A stretch of DNA of 64,000 nt from Lacrimispora amygdalina (GCF_900205965.1 NZ_OAOF01000014.1:62001-126000); one strand, 5' to 3'; shown: positions 1 to 9,731, counted from the stretch's first letter. The notes: a model not told the origin generated them from the sequence alone. A program made the numbers and translations.

Positions 1-391
1 TATTTAGGGCAGGCTTTAAAAGAGCTCTTACTGACTGGTATAAAAGCTTTAAGAATCCGGTCCCGTCGATATTCTCCCTGGAATAGTAATCGGCAAATTC
101 CAGAAAGTAGGAGCCATAGCAGGTGCATTCCATATCTGCTGCCAGCTCATCAAAATAATTGGAGATTTCCGCAGACTGGAGCGTATAGGAATCCCTGCCG
201 GCATATAGGGAAAACTGACCAAAGGCGAAGGGCCTGGCCACCGCCATAAACGGATTGCCGGGTCTCCTCGCTCCTCTGGCAAATGCGGTGACCTTTCCTC
301 TTTCCCTGGTCAGTATCACAAGACGTTTATCCATCTCTCCTACCGGAGATACCTTGATTACCATCCCCGTCAGTTTTTCTGTTTCCCTCAA
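1..391 (-). CDS. recO: DNA repair protein RecO, N-terminal part (runs off the left edge)
   Basis: RecO loads RecA onto SSB-coated DNA together with RecR in the RecF pathway. About 130 residues are visible: an N-terminal OB-fold reading TGMVIKVSPVGEMDKRLV, then the conserved stretch around TRERGKVTAFARGARRP that is typical of RecO. The likely start is TTG at 391, preceded by the weak ribosome site GGTGG; the in-frame stop of era (407-409) bars any longer start. It follows era directly, the usual Firmicute order. The C-terminal part, including any zinc-binding cysteines, lies outside the window, so completeness cannot be judged. Confidence 0.85.
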   Translation of the reverse strand, partial: MRETEKLTGMVIKVSPVGEMDKRLVILTRERGKVTAFARGARRPGNPFMAVARPFAFGQFSLYAGRDSYTLQSAEISNYFDELAADMECTCYGSYFLEFADYYSRENIDGTGFLKLLYQSVRALLKPALN

Positions 392-406
392 TGTTAACCA
401 CCACTT

Positions 407-1312
407 TTAAATATCCTTCTGGCTATACCCATAATTTTTCATATACAATTCACTGTCACGCCATTCTTTGCGGACCTTCACCCATAGCTGTAAATTCACT
501 TTCATCTCCAGCTGGCTTTCAATTTCCCGGCGTGCCGCACTTCCGATCTTCTTTAACATGGAACCGCCTTTTCCGATGATGATTCCCTTGTGGGATTCCC
601 TCTCACAGACAATGTTTGCTTCAATATCCATGATTCCGTTGTCCCGTTCCTTCATCTTTTCTACTGTTACGGCTATTCCGTGAGGGATCTCATCGTTTAA
701 CAGACGAAGTGCCTTTTCCCGGATCAGCTCTGCAGAAATCTGGCGCATGGGCTGATCTGTTACCGTATCTTCATCATAATACTGGGGACCTTCCGGAAGA
801 TACTTATATATCAGCTCCAGCATTAAATCCGTATTTTTATCCTTCAATGCGGAAACAGGAACAATCTCCGCAAACTTACAGATATCCTTATAGGCGTTTA
901 TGAACGTAAGAATCTCTTCCTGGTTCTTCACCGTATCGATCTTATTGATGACCAGAATAACCGGTGTTTTTACCTGGTTTAACTGCTCTGCGATATGCTG
1001 CTCCCCGGCACCGATAAAGGTGGAGGGTTCTACCAGCCACAGCACTACGTCCACTTCCTTTAACGTATGCTCTGCCACATTCACCATATATTCTCCAAGC
1101 TTGTTTTTCGCCTTGTGAATTCCAGGAGTATCAAGAAATATGATCTGCCCCCTGTCATCCGTATATACAGTCTGAATTTTGTTTCTTGTAGTCTGTGGCT
1201 TATCTGATGTTATGGCAATTTTCTGCCCGATTAAATGATTCATCAGGGTAGATTTTCCCACGTTTGGGCGGCCGATTAAGGATACGAAGCCAGATTTATA
1301 GTTATGATCCAT
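407..1312 (-). CDS. era: GTPase Era
   Basis: Era is a membrane-associated GTPase that binds the 3' end of 16S rRNA and assists 30S maturation. The 301 residues match the family length. Visible G motifs: P-loop GRPNVGKST (14-22), switch DTPG (61-64), NKID (123-126) and an SAL-type G5 after VPV. A C-terminal KH RNA-binding domain carries the GKGG loop (IIIGKGGSMLKKIG). It is followed 15 bp later by recO and preceded by the M16 peptidase gene 17 bp upstream, so the three are probably co-transcribed. Nothing unusual. Confidence 0.97.
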   Translation of the reverse strand: MDHNYKSGFVSLIGRPNVGKSTLMNHLIGQKIAITSDKPQTTRNKIQTVYTDDRGQIIFLDTPGIHKAKNKLGEYMVNVAEHTLKEVDVVLWLVEPSTFIGAGEQHIAEQLNQVKTPVILVINKIDTVKNQEEILTFINAYKDICKFAEIVPVSALKDKNTDLMLELIYKYLPEGPQYYDEDTVTDQPMRQISAELIREKALRLLNDEIPHGIAVTVEKMKERDNGIMDIEANIVCERESHKGIIIGKGGSMLKKIGSAARREIESQLEMKVNLQLWVKVRKEWRDSELYMKNYGYSQKDI

Positions 1313-1329
1313 ATAGTTTCTCCTTTGTG

Positions 1330-4254
1330 TTATGAATGGAATAAATTCTTGGTCTCTGCAAACAGAGCATGATCCGCTGTAATTTTCTCTTCATTGCCGA
1401 TCACACAGAGACTGTTTGTGCTTAATACCGCTTTTACGATAGAGGCCAGGTTCCTGATATCTTCCTGGGAAGCATTTAACACCTCTTCCCGCTCCTTTAT
1501 CATCATCTCTTTCGTCACACCTGATATATAGGCAGACAATCCCCGGTTTCCTTTGGTAGACGGCGGATACGGTACATCCATATCGCTGATGGTTCCGATT
1601 ACGTATTTGGTCATATCCCGGTCTTCTACCTGGAAGTTTTCTAAATACTCCACCACACCTTCGTAGATCCGGTTTGTTTCTTTTAAATTAGGGTCACGGT
1701 AGGAAACGAAATAGCCCTCGCCGGAACGGCCGAATCCGCTCATGCAGCCATATGCGCCTCCTTTGACTCTTAAATTGATCCAAAGGTAATCGTAGCTTAA
1801 AATTACTTTTAATATCTTTAATGCCCCGGTATACTTCAGTCCTGTGCCTGCAAAGGTTCCGCACCTTGCCACATAGTTAACCTGTGATGCCGTTGTAAAT
1901 CCCTCATTTCTGTTTCCTGACGGATAAAGAAACGGAATCCGCAGACCGTCTCCGGAGGGCAGAGCATCAGTCAGTTTTTTCATCGCATCGGGAAGAAGGG
2001 CATAACCTTCCTCATCCGCCGTATAGCTAACTATCATATTGCCGGTTGTAAAAAGCTTTTTCACCACGGACTGAAATCTGGCAATGAACATTTTCTTATT
2101 GGCTGGATACTCCTTATCCAGCTTCTCTAAAAATTCATAATATCCGATACCGCCGGTTATATCATTAAAATAAGCAGCCGGCGAAAAATAGGATGTAGCT
2201 CTTGTCACTGCTGCGGAGTGGCAGGCACCCTCCAGTTTCATTCTTGCTCTGGATCTTGTTTCGCTGATCACTTCTCCCACCCGCTTCTCATCATCCAAAA
2301 GAGAACGTGTCAGGATTTCATTCAGAATGGAAAAACCAAAGTCGATCTTATCATAAAGTACTCTGGCACTTGCCATAAAATAACCTTTAAACTGGCCTCT
2401 ATTCTTTAAATCAGGATAGGACGTTACGCTGAAGCTGACACCTCCGCTGTTTAAATGAATCTCACTGGTTAAATCCCCGTAGGTGTAATTTTCCGTATTC
2501 ACATATCCTAGCAGAGATTTTAAAAATCCCACATATGGCAAATCTTCCATAGGAAGAACCGATGTGTCAAATAGCACTTTTAAATATCCGATACCAGAAC
2601 TGAACATCTCATGATGAATGACCTTAATCCCATGGACTTCCTTCTCCTCCCAGATAATCTGTTCCGGTTCCCTGCTTATATCCTCTCTGGAAAGCATGGG
2701 AATCTTCTCTAACTCCTGCTGTGGAGATGGGATTTCCTGATATTCCTTTAATGCTTTTGTCTGTTCAATCAACCGGCTGATCTCTGCTTCTGAAAGAGAA
2801 GCTTTATATTCTGCAAGCTTTTCTGCTGTTTTTTTATCTTCCTGGGCTGTTAAGTTCTTCTTCGGACTGACCGTCAATACTGCCTCGAACGGATTATCCA
2901 GTAAATATTCCCGGATCAGCTGTTCAAAATATCCATCATCTACAACCTTCTTCAAATAATCAAACGTAGCCTGGTACTGTAAATGCATCATGGGATCACC
3001 ATCATAAAGCCAGCTGTCCATGCACTGCAGACCGTACATCAGCCCCTTCGGTGCTGAACCGTAATCTGCTTCCCGATAACGGAATTCATAATAATTCATC
3101 CCGGCTTTTAAACTCTTTTTATTGATTCCTTCATCAGACAGTTTTCTCAGGGTACCCTTGATCACTGCGAGGAATTCACCCAGCTGCTCTTTGTTGGCGT
3201 TTTTGGCAATGACAGTAAAATATGGCTGCAGAATTCCGTTGTTATACCCACCGATAATGTCCTGTCCGATCCCTGCATCAATAAGCGCCTGCTTTAAGGG
3301 AGCGCCTGGTGCATCCAGAAGGGTATATTCAAGAATCTGGAATGCCACATACAGTTTGGGATCCAAACCGGTTCCCACTACGGTATTAATGGAAAGATAG
3401 GTGGCATTCTCTTCTGATTCGCCTTCCGTTATGGAATAGTATGTCTCCTCCTGCACCGGCTTCTCAAACGGCTTCTGCATTCCGATTCTGGAGTCCACCT
3501 CAGTCTTGTCATATCGGCTTAAATAATCCTTATCCAGCCACGTAAGTTTCTCCTCCATATCCATATCACCGTACAGGTAGATATAGCTGTTAGAAGGATG
3601 ATAATATTTTCTGTGGAAATTCAAAAAATCCTCATATGTCAGGTCTGGAATGAAGGAGGGATCTCCGCCGGATTCCTGGCCATAGCAGTTATCCGGGAAA
3701 AGCACCTTCCTGGTAAACCGGTCAAGAACCTCTTCCGGCGAGGAAAACGCGCCCTTCATTTCATTGTAAACCACACCGTTGTAGATCAGATCGGAATCTT
3801 TGCTGTCCAGCTCATAATGCCAGCCTTCCTGCATAAAGATCTTCTCTTCCTTATAGATATTTGGATGAAGTACAGCATCCATATAAACATTCATCAGGTT
3901 ATGAAAATCCTTTTCGTTACAGCTGGCAACCGGATATACGGTCTTATCCGGATATGTCATGGCATTTAAAAATGTGTTAAGGGAACCCTTAACCAGTTCC
4001 ACAAACGGATCCTTGACCGGAAACTGGTCGGAACCGCATAAAACACTGTGCTCCAGAATATGAGCCACTCCCGTGCTGTCCTTTGGAGGAGTCCGAAATC
4101 CAATGTTAAATACCTTGTTCTCGTCGTTACATGGTATGATAAATATCCTGGCTCCGCTTTTTTTGTGATGGAGTACGCACCCTGTAGCGTTTAACTCCAC
4201 AATTTCTTTCTCCTCAACAACCTCATAGGCTGCAAGATTTTTCAACTGATTCAT
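1330..4254 (-). CDS. M16C zinc metallopeptidase (presequence-protease/Cym1-like)
   Basis: Large insulinase-family peptidase of 974 residues, the size of single-chain M16C enzymes (PreP, falcilysin) that clip short unfolded peptides inside a closed chamber. The inverted zinc motif HILEH is at residues 65-69, and a distal acidic ligand lies in the NEMKGAFSSPEE segment about 110 residues later. The C-terminal half contains the RxxxY-type region (NLRVKGGAYGCMSGF) that completes the substrate pocket. No signal peptide, so cytoplasmic. It lies between a YdcF-like gene and era. Function is assigned from family membership; the natural substrate is unknown. Confidence 0.92.
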   Translation of the reverse strand: MNQLKNLAAYEVVEEKEIVELNATGCVLHHKKSGARIFIIPCNDENKVFNIGFRTPPKDSTGVAHILEHSVLCGSDQFPVKDPFVELVKGSLNTFLNAMTYPDKTVYPVASCNEKDFHNLMNVYMDAVLHPNIYKEEKIFMQEGWHYELDSKDSDLIYNGVVYNEMKGAFSSPEEVLDRFTRKVLFPDNCYGQESGGDPSFIPDLTYEDFLNFHRKYYHPSNSYIYLYGDMDMEEKLTWLDKDYLSRYDKTEVDSRIGMQKPFEKPVQEETYYSITEGESEENATYLSINTVVGTGLDPKLYVAFQILEYTLLDAPGAPLKQALIDAGIGQDIIGGYNNGILQPYFTVIAKNANKEQLGEFLAVIKGTLRKLSDEGINKKSLKAGMNYYEFRYREADYGSAPKGLMYGLQCMDSWLYDGDPMMHLQYQATFDYLKKVVDDGYFEQLIREYLLDNPFEAVLTVSPKKNLTAQEDKKTAEKLAEYKASLSEAEISRLIEQTKALKEYQEIPSPQQELEKIPMLSREDISREPEQIIWEEKEVHGIKVIHHEMFSSGIGYLKVLFDTSVLPMEDLPYVGFLKSLLGYVNTENYTYGDLTSEIHLNSGGVSFSVTSYPDLKNRGQFKGYFMASARVLYDKIDFGFSILNEILTRSLLDDEKRVGEVISETRSRARMKLEGACHSAAVTRATSYFSPAAYFNDITGGIGYYEFLEKLDKEYPANKKMFIARFQSVVKKLFTTGNMIVSYTADEEGYALLPDAMKKLTDALPSGDGLRIPFLYPSGNRNEGFTTASQVNYVARCGTFAGTGLKYTGALKILKVILSYDYLWINLRVKGGAYGCMSGFGRSGEGYFVSYRDPNLKETNRIYEGVVEYLENFQVEDRDMTKYVIGTISDMDVPYPPSTKGNRGLSAYISGVTKEMMIKEREEVLNASQEDIRNLASIVKAVLSTNSLCVIGNEEKITADHALFAETKNLFHS

Positions 4255-4287
4255 ATATGATTTCTTCCTCCTGAAATACTGTATTAA

Positions 4288-5112
4288 TTACATATTGCCC
4301 ACTAATTTGTCTTTTAATATTGCCGCGCATTCCCTGACACAAAAATGTATAAAAAGAACCGGATCTGAGCCGCAGGATATCCCGTAAATATCAGGTATTC
4401 CCCATTTTTCTGCAATCTGCTCCGCCCGGAATACATGAAAATCGCTGGTCAGTACGCCGATTCTTATGGGCTTATCCGGCACTTCTTCAAAGGCTCCCGG
4501 AATTATAATATCCGGGCCGTTCTGCCTGTGGGCCTTCTTTCTGGCCTGGTCCTCTTCAATGGCTACACGGCTGTATGCAATATTCTCAACTGTGCTATGG
4601 GAACGTGTCTCCAAAATAAGCTGCTCTTCCCGCACACCGTTATACACTAGATAATCTCTCATGGCAACTGCCTCAGCGACCGGTTCATCCTCACCCTTTG
4701 CACCGGACAATATAAGGATAGTGCCCGGGTTTTTATCTACATATTCCACCGCCTTATCCAGGCGTTTTTTTAAGGACTTGCTGATTCCCGTATCCTTGAC
4801 TCTGGCACCCAGAACGATCACATAGTCCAGATTTGATGTATCACGGGCAGCTACTCCGGTAAATACCAGAATTTCCACCACAGCAAATACAAGGACACCG
4901 GTACAGCACATGGTAACAACCGAAACCGGAAGCCATAGGGGCACCTTATCCTTATGCTTTATATAAGCTTCCCATCCTGCTGCCAATCCCATGCATATGA
5001 CTGCAAAAAACAGCCAGATCAGGGAAAAAGAAGTGGTTAAGCCTGAATAAATGACAATCACAATATAATAAATGACACATAAAACAGCTGTCAGCCATAA
5101 CAACCATATCAT
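4288..5112 (-). CDS. YdcF/SanA-like DUF218 membrane protein
   Basis: The N-terminal ~90 residues form three hydrophobic segments; a DUF218 domain follows (VIVLGARV, SGAKGEDEPVAEA, RSHSTVENIAYS motifs). DUF218 proteins such as SanA, ElyC and YdcF are linked to envelope carbohydrate metabolism, with no settled reaction. The reading frame stays open upstream to 5250, but that extension runs through the trhP terminator hairpin (5222-5264). ATG at 5112 has GGAGG about nine bases upstream, so I take it as the start (274 residues). The precise role is unknown. Confidence 0.85.
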   Translation of the reverse strand: MIWLLWLTAVLCVIYYIVIVIYSGLTTSFSLIWLFFAVICMGLAAGWEAYIKHKDKVPLWLPVSVVTMCCTGVLVFAVVEILVFTGVAARDTSNLDYVIVLGARVKDTGISKSLKKRLDKAVEYVDKNPGTILILSGAKGEDEPVAEAVAMRDYLVYNGVREEQLILETRSHSTVENIAYSRVAIEEDQARKKAHRQNGPDIIIPGAFEEVPDKPIRIGVLTSDFHVFRAEQIAEKWGIPDIYGISCGSDPVLFIHFCVRECAAILKDKLVGNM

Positions 5113-5216
5113 ACGTAAGCCTCCGCTCTTATAACTTCTTTCTATAAACCGTGTAGACATTGTATAGCATACCACAATATGGCAGTTTCTACAACAGCCA
5201 TACATCGCCCCGGAAA

Positions 5217-5264
5217 AAGAAAAACACTGTCCGGCTGGGTAACCTGCCATGCCGGACAGTGTTT
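5217..5264 (-). terminator. Rho-independent terminator after trhP
   Basis: A perfect 14-bp stem (AAACACTGTCCGGC at 5222-5235 with GCCGGACAGTGTTT at 5251-5264), followed on the minus strand by a T-tract (plus-strand A run at 5217-5224). It ends the trmR-trhP transcript and separates it from the YdcF-like gene. Confidence 0.85.
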
Positions 5265-5277
5265 AAAATAAGATCAT

Positions 5278-6507
5278 TTATTCCATTTCGCTTCTGCGAA
5301 GTATATCGAATGGTTCGATCTGTGCGTCAAGATCGACAAAAAGGATCTGCCTGGAATGAGGCGCACTATCCTGCGGTTCTCCCTCTTCATTAAATATACC
5401 CTTTACAGGAACCTCCAGGTTCCTTCCATCAGGCTTCATGACCTCAATGGTTTCTCCCACGGTAAATTTATTCTTCTGCTCGATTCTTGCATATCCTCGC
5501 TCATCAACCGCTTCAACTGTCCCTAAATAGGTGTAATTCTTAACATAGGTGTTGTTGTCATAAATCTGAGTGGTTGCGTCTGGTTTTCCAAAGTAAAAGC
5601 CGGTGGTAAACTCTCTGTAGGTACATTTTCCGATTTCAGACTTATACCAGTCCATATTGGCTTTATAAATCTCCGGATCTTTATTATAGTCATCGATGGC
5701 TTTCCGGTAAGTTCTTGCCACAGTGGCCACATAAAGAGCCGTTTTCATACGTCCTTCAATCTTAAAACTGTCGATCCCTGCATCCATCATTTCCGGAATG
5801 TGCTCAATCATGCACAAATCCTTGGAATTAAAGATGTAAGTCCCACGCTCATTTTCATAAACCGGCATATACTCACCCGGACGCTTTTCTTCTACAATGG
5901 AGTATTTCCATCTGCAGGGATGGGTACAGGCTCCCTGGTTTGCATCTCTGCCCGTCATAAAGTTACTAAGCAGACAGCGGCCGGAATAGGACATGCACAT
6001 GGCTCCGTGTATAAAGCTTTCAATCTCCAGTTCATCCGGAATCTTTCCACGTATATCCTTAATTTCAGCAAGGGATAGTTCTCTGGCTGATACCACACGT
6101 CTGGCTCCCAGTTGATACCAGAACAGGTACGTTCCATAATTTGTGTTGTTCGCCTGGGTGCTGATGTGAATTTCCATATCAGGAATCACCCGTTTCGCAA
6201 TGGCAAATACCCCCGGATCGGAAATAATCACGGCATCCGGTCTGATTTCCTTTAACTCATTAAAATATTCTTCTACTCCGGAAAGATCTTCGTTGTGGGC
6301 CAGAATATTGGCTGTTATATAAACTTTTACCCCGCGGTCGTGGGCAAAGGCAATCCCTTTGCGGATATCTTCATTCGTGAAGTTTTTTGCCTTTGCACGC
6401 AGTCCAAAGGCTTCTCCTCCGATATAAACAGCATCTGCACCGTAAATAACTGCGGTTTTCAACACTTCCAGGCTGCCTGCCGGAATCAAAAGTTCGGTCT
6501 TTCTCAT
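5278..6507 (-). CDS. trhP: U32-family tRNA hydroxylation protein (TrhP2/YrrO type)
   Basis: Peptidase-U32-family protein of 409 residues. Members of this branch (TrhP in E. coli, YrrN/YrrO in B. subtilis) are needed to make 5-hydroxyuridine at tRNA position 34 from prephenate, rather than being proteases. The N-terminus ELLIPAGSLEVLKTAVIYGA and the cysteine-rich segment around GRCLLSNFMTGRDANQGAC are characteristic; a beta-barrel C-terminal domain follows. The start overlaps the end of trmR by four bases (ATGA), so the two are translationally coupled. The pairing with trmR matches the Bacillus yrrM-yrrN-yrrO cluster and supports the tRNA role. Residue-level function is inferred from homologues. 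Confidence 0.85.
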   Translation of the reverse strand: MRKTELLIPAGSLEVLKTAVIYGADAVYIGGEAFGLRAKAKNFTNEDIRKGIAFAHDRGVKVYITANILAHNEDLSGVEEYFNELKEIRPDAVIISDPGVFAIAKRVIPDMEIHISTQANNTNYGTYLFWYQLGARRVVSARELSLAEIKDIRGKIPDELEIESFIHGAMCMSYSGRCLLSNFMTGRDANQGACTHPCRWKYSIVEEKRPGEYMPVYENERGTYIFNSKDLCMIEHIPEMMDAGIDSFKIEGRMKTALYVATVARTYRKAIDDYNKDPEIYKANMDWYKSEIGKCTYREFTTGFYFGKPDATTQIYDNNTYVKNYTYLGTVEAVDERGYARIEQKNKFTVGETIEVMKPDGRNLEVPVKGIFNEEGEPQDSAPHSRQILFVDLDAQIEPFDILRRSEME

Positions 6508-7169
6508 GAAACTCCTCTCTCGTATTTCTCTTTTAAAATGCTGACGGTAATTCCATCTCCAATAGGAACCACCGATGTAATAAGCTGGTCACAATGCTTT
6601 AATTCAAACAAATATTCCCGCATCCGTCCGTGAATGGTACGATTGCGCCGCTCCACGGCATATCGTGATTCAATAATATCTCCGTCCTGGAGAACATTGT
6701 CTGAAATCAGCATTCCGCCCGGTCTTAAAAGTTCAAGAATTCTGGGAAGCCAGATTAAATACTGACCCTTGGCCGCATCTAAAAAGACAAGGTCAAAGGG
6801 GCCGTTAAGCCCCTCTAATACCTCCTGTGCATCTCCCTCGTACAGGGTGATCCGTTCCGTTTCTCCGGCCATTAAAATATTAGACCTGGCTTGTGGAATT
6901 CTCTTCTCATATTTTTCTATGGTAGTGATATGGCAATTTTCTGGCATAACCTCTGCCATCAAAAGTGTGGAATAACCAACAGCTGTTCCCACTTCTAAAA
7001 TCGCCTTCGGCTGCACAGCTGCGGTCATCGTCTGCAGAAAAGCCGCAGTCTCCTCCCGAATAACAGGTACCCCTTCTTCTCTCGCTTTTGTTCCGATCTC
7101 AGTAAGAAGTTTGCTCCGGTCAGTCTCCAGAGATTTAATATATTCCGTTATCCTGTCGTTAACAATCAT
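6504..7169 (-). CDS. trmR: tRNA 5-hydroxyuridine methyltransferase TrmR (YrrM type)
   Basis: Class I SAM-dependent O-methyltransferase of 221 residues. The SAM-binding motif I is ILEVGTAVGYSTLL, with the acidic motif FDLVFLDAAKGQY further on and a metal-binding region typical of the COMT-like family 3. In B. subtilis the homologue YrrM methylates ho5U34 of tRNA to mo5U34. Gene order here (mltG-like, trmR, trhP) mirrors yrrL-yrrM-yrrN/O, so the wobble-modification role is well supported by context. It overlaps both neighbours by four bases. Confidence 0.87.
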   Translation of the reverse strand: MIVNDRITEYIKSLETDRSKLLTEIGTKAREEGVPVIREETAAFLQTMTAAVQPKAILEVGTAVGYSTLLMAEVMPENCHITTIEKYEKRIPQARSNILMAGETERITLYEGDAQEVLEGLNGPFDLVFLDAAKGQYLIWLPRILELLRPGGMLISDNVLQDGDIIESRYAVERRNRTIHGRMREYLFELKHCDQLITSVVPIGDGITVSILKEKYERGVS

Positions 7170-7561
7170 TGTTTCTCTTCCTTTTCCTCCGTATTATCAT
7201 TCATCATCTGAAGGATCTCTTTGGAGGTCATGGAAGTGTTAAAGGTATAGACTCCCGGATTCACCTTGTAATTAAAGAACTCCGCCTGTATGATAAAGGA
7301 ATACTCATTGGTGATTAAACCGCTGCCCTTTAAAAGCTTTGCCACCCGTACGGCCGAAGCACCCTTTTCCACAGTAATGCTCTTATCATGTCCCGGGCTC
7401 TGCTCTACAGCGGAGGCATAAAATATATCATGCCCAAACTCATAGCCCCTGGTCACACCCTCATACACCAGCAGTACGACCAGTGCTAAAACGATAAGTC
7501 TGGTGGAAACAGCAATGATCGCTCCTGTTATTTTATTTATCTCATTGGTTGTCCGGCTCAT
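7166..7561 (-). CDS. Short MltG-like membrane protein lacking the catalytic domain
   Basis: 131 residues: one N-terminal membrane helix (about 18-40) followed by a LysM-like region (ITVEKGASAVRVAKLLKGSGLI) and a segment resembling the start of the YceG/MltG fold (YKVNPGVYTFNTSMTSKEILQMM). Full MltG, an endolytic transglycosylase that cleaves nascent peptidoglycan, is about 330-380 residues and carries its catalytic Glu in the missing C-terminal half. The position upstream of trmR matches Bacillus yrrL (mltG). It is either a naturally short form or a remnant; catalysis seems unlikely. The frame ends cleanly with ATGA coupling to trmR. Confidence 0.72.
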   Translation of the reverse strand: MSRTTNEINKITGAIIAVSTRLIVLALVVLLVYEGVTRGYEFGHDIFYASAVEQSPGHDKSITVEKGASAVRVAKLLKGSGLITNEYSFIIQAEFFNYKVNPGVYTFNTSMTSKEILQMMNDNTEEKEEKQ

Positions 7562-7583
7562 AACGATCTAATCCTTTCGCCTC

Positions 7584-9251
7584 CTAAACCTCCATAATAA
7601 TCGGCAGAATCATGGGATTACGCTTCATACGCTTCCAAAGGAAATCGCTTAAACTGTCCCGGATGATATTCTTGATTTTCCCCCAGTCATTGATCTTGCG
7701 TTCCAGGCAATCCTGTACCGCATCATTGACTATGGTTCTTGCCTCTTCCATCAGGTCTTCCGATTCTCTCACATATACAAATCCTCTGGATACGATATCA
7801 GGTCCAGCAAGAAGCTGATTGGAGTATTTTTCTAATGTGAGCACGACTACAATAATACCGTTCTGAGCCAGATTCTGTCTGTCTCTTAATACAATGTTAC
7901 CAACATCACCAACACCAAGTCCGTCTACCAGAATACCTCCGGACTGAACATGATCCACTATTTTACAGGATTCCTGTCCCAACTCCACCACATCACCTGA
8001 TGACATGATGACGATATTCTCTTTTGGTATTCCCATTGCCTCAACCAGCTTCTTCTGAGCCATAAGGTGACGGTATTCTCCATGGACCGGAATCGCGTAT
8101 TTGGGACGCACGAGGGCATACATCAGTTTAATTTCCTCCTGGCACGCATGCCCGGAAACATGTGTATCTTCACAAATAACCTCGGCTCCTTTCATGGACA
8201 GTTCGTTCACTACCTTAGAGACCGCCTTTTCGTTACCTGGTATCGGATGGGAGCTTAAAATGATCACATCATTCGGCTTAATAGAGATCTTTTTATGGGT
8301 GCTGCCTGCCATTCGTGAAAGCGCAGCCATGGATTCTCCCTGACTTCCTGTAGTAATGAGCACTGTCTGCTCATCCGGATAATTTTTCAGCTGATCAATA
8401 TCAATCAGTGTCCCTTCAGGTATGTTAATATATCCCAGTTCACTTGCTGTACCAATTACATTAACCATACTGCGGCCTTCCACAACAACCTTACGTCCGT
8501 ATTTTGCAGCCGAATTGATAACTTGCTGCACTCTGTCTACATTGGACGCAAAGGTTGCTACAATGATACGGTTGTTTTTATGATCAGCAAAAATGTTATC
8601 GAAAGACTTTCCTACGGTCTTCTCAGAAGGTGTAAATCCCGGTCTGATTGCATTGGTGCTGTCACAAAGCATAGCCAGAACACCTTTCTTCCCTAATTCT
8701 GCAAACCGCTCCAGATTAGCAGGTTCTCCAAATACAGGTGTGTAATCAATCTTAAAATCACCGGTGTGTAAAATCACGCCTGCCGGAGAGAATATGGCAA
8801 GGGCGGAAGCATCGGCGATGCTGTGGTTCGTTTTTATGAATTCAATACGGAAACACCCCAGGTTAATGGACTGTCCATGTTTGATCACTTTTCTTTTTGT
8901 ATTTTTTAAAAGGTTATGCTCTTTTAACTTATTGTCAATCAGACCTATAGTCAGCTTTGTTCCGTATACAGGTACATTGATATCCCTTAAAATATAAGGG
9001 AGTGCACCGATATGGTCCTCATGCCCATGAGTGATTACAAATCCCTTCACTTTGTCCAAATTTTGTTTTAAATAGGATACATCCGGGATAACCAGGTCGA
9101 TTCCAAGCATATCATCTGTGGGAAAAGCCAGTCCGCAATCCACAACAATGATGCTGTCCTCGTATTCAAAAGCAGTGATATTCATACCAATCTGCTCCAT
9201 TCCACCTAAGGGAATGATTTTTACTTTCGCGTCAATATCTTGTTTCTTCAA
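7584..9251 (-). CDS. rnj: Ribonuclease J
   Basis: RNase J is a metallo-beta-lactamase/beta-CASP exo- and endoribonuclease central to mRNA decay and rRNA 5' processing in Firmicutes. Over 555 residues it shows the PLGGMEQIGMN start, the zinc motif HGHEDH (75-80), a second His motif in ILHTGDFK, the beta-CASP region (ATFASNVDRVQQ) and the HVSGHACQEE motif, followed by the C-terminal dimerisation domain. It is preceded by the fur-family gene 18 bp upstream and is probably in one operon with it. Only one RNase J is seen in the window. Confidence 0.95.
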   Translation of the reverse strand: MKKQDIDAKVKIIPLGGMEQIGMNITAFEYEDSIIVVDCGLAFPTDDMLGIDLVIPDVSYLKQNLDKVKGFVITHGHEDHIGALPYILRDINVPVYGTKLTIGLIDNKLKEHNLLKNTKRKVIKHGQSINLGCFRIEFIKTNHSIADASALAIFSPAGVILHTGDFKIDYTPVFGEPANLERFAELGKKGVLAMLCDSTNAIRPGFTPSEKTVGKSFDNIFADHKNNRIIVATFASNVDRVQQVINSAAKYGRKVVVEGRSMVNVIGTASELGYINIPEGTLIDIDQLKNYPDEQTVLITTGSQGESMAALSRMAGSTHKKISIKPNDVIILSSHPIPGNEKAVSKVVNELSMKGAEVICEDTHVSGHACQEEIKLMYALVRPKYAIPVHGEYRHLMAQKKLVEAMGIPKENIVIMSSGDVVELGQESCKIVDHVQSGGILVDGLGVGDVGNIVLRDRQNLAQNGIIVVVLTLEKYSNQLLAGPDIVSRGFVYVRESEDLMEEARTIVNDAVQDCLERKINDWGKIKNIIRDSLSDFLWKRMKRNPMILPIIMEV

Positions 9252-9269
9252 TCTTTTACCTCCGTTTTA

Positions 9270-9731
9270 TTATTTCCCGTCCTGTTCTTCCATTTCCTCC
9301 CGGCATTCCCTGCAGTACCCGTGAAGTTTCACTTCATGATCTGTTACCATAAACCCCTCTGTATCAAGAAGTGCCTGTTCCAGAGTATCTAAAAGGTCGC
9401 CCTTAAAGGAAAATACTTTACCGCATCGGCTGCAAATCGCATGGTGGTGGTGATGTCCGGACTCACGATTAAAGCCCCCCAGTTCATAGCGGGCAAATCC
9501 ATCATCAAAGCTGACCTTATCAATTACGGATAAATCCACCAGTACCTGTACGGTCCTGTAAATCGTAGCAAGCCCTATCTCCGGACAGCTCTGTCTGGCC
9601 AGATCATAGATCTCCTCTGCAGTCAGATGTTCTCCCGGACGCTCAGCCATGAGTTCCAGTACCAGCATGCGCTGATTGGTCACCTTGAGTCCTTTTTTTC
9701 GAAGCATATCTTTAAAAACTTCCTGTTCCAT
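9270..9731 (-). CDS. Fur-family metalloregulator (Fur/Zur/PerR class)
   Basis: Winged-helix repressor of the Fur family, about 153 residues. The DNA-binding part contains TNQRMLVLELM and the recognition-helix region GLATIYRTVQVL. The metal-sensing half shows a run of five histidines (HHHHH) and two CXXC pairs (CSRC, CREC) that normally hold a structural zinc. ATG at 9731 follows GAGGGA by seven bases and is preferred over an upstream in-frame TTG at 9746. The sequence does not separate Fur, Zur and PerR. Its placement between DUF1292 and RNase J is not the Bacillus arrangement. Confidence 0.9.
   Translation of the reverse strand: MEQEVFKDMLRKKGLKVTNQRMLVLELMAERPGEHLTAEEIYDLARQSCPEIGLATIYRTVQVLVDLSVIDKVSFDDGFARYELGGFNRESGHHHHHAICSRCGKVFSFKGDLLDTLEQALLDTEGFMVTDHEVKLHGYCRECREEMEEQDGK

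Noticed and set aside
5113..5250. N-terminal extension of the YdcF-like protein
   Set aside because: The extension reads through a perfect terminator hairpin and has no ribosome site; ATG 5112 with GGAGG is better.
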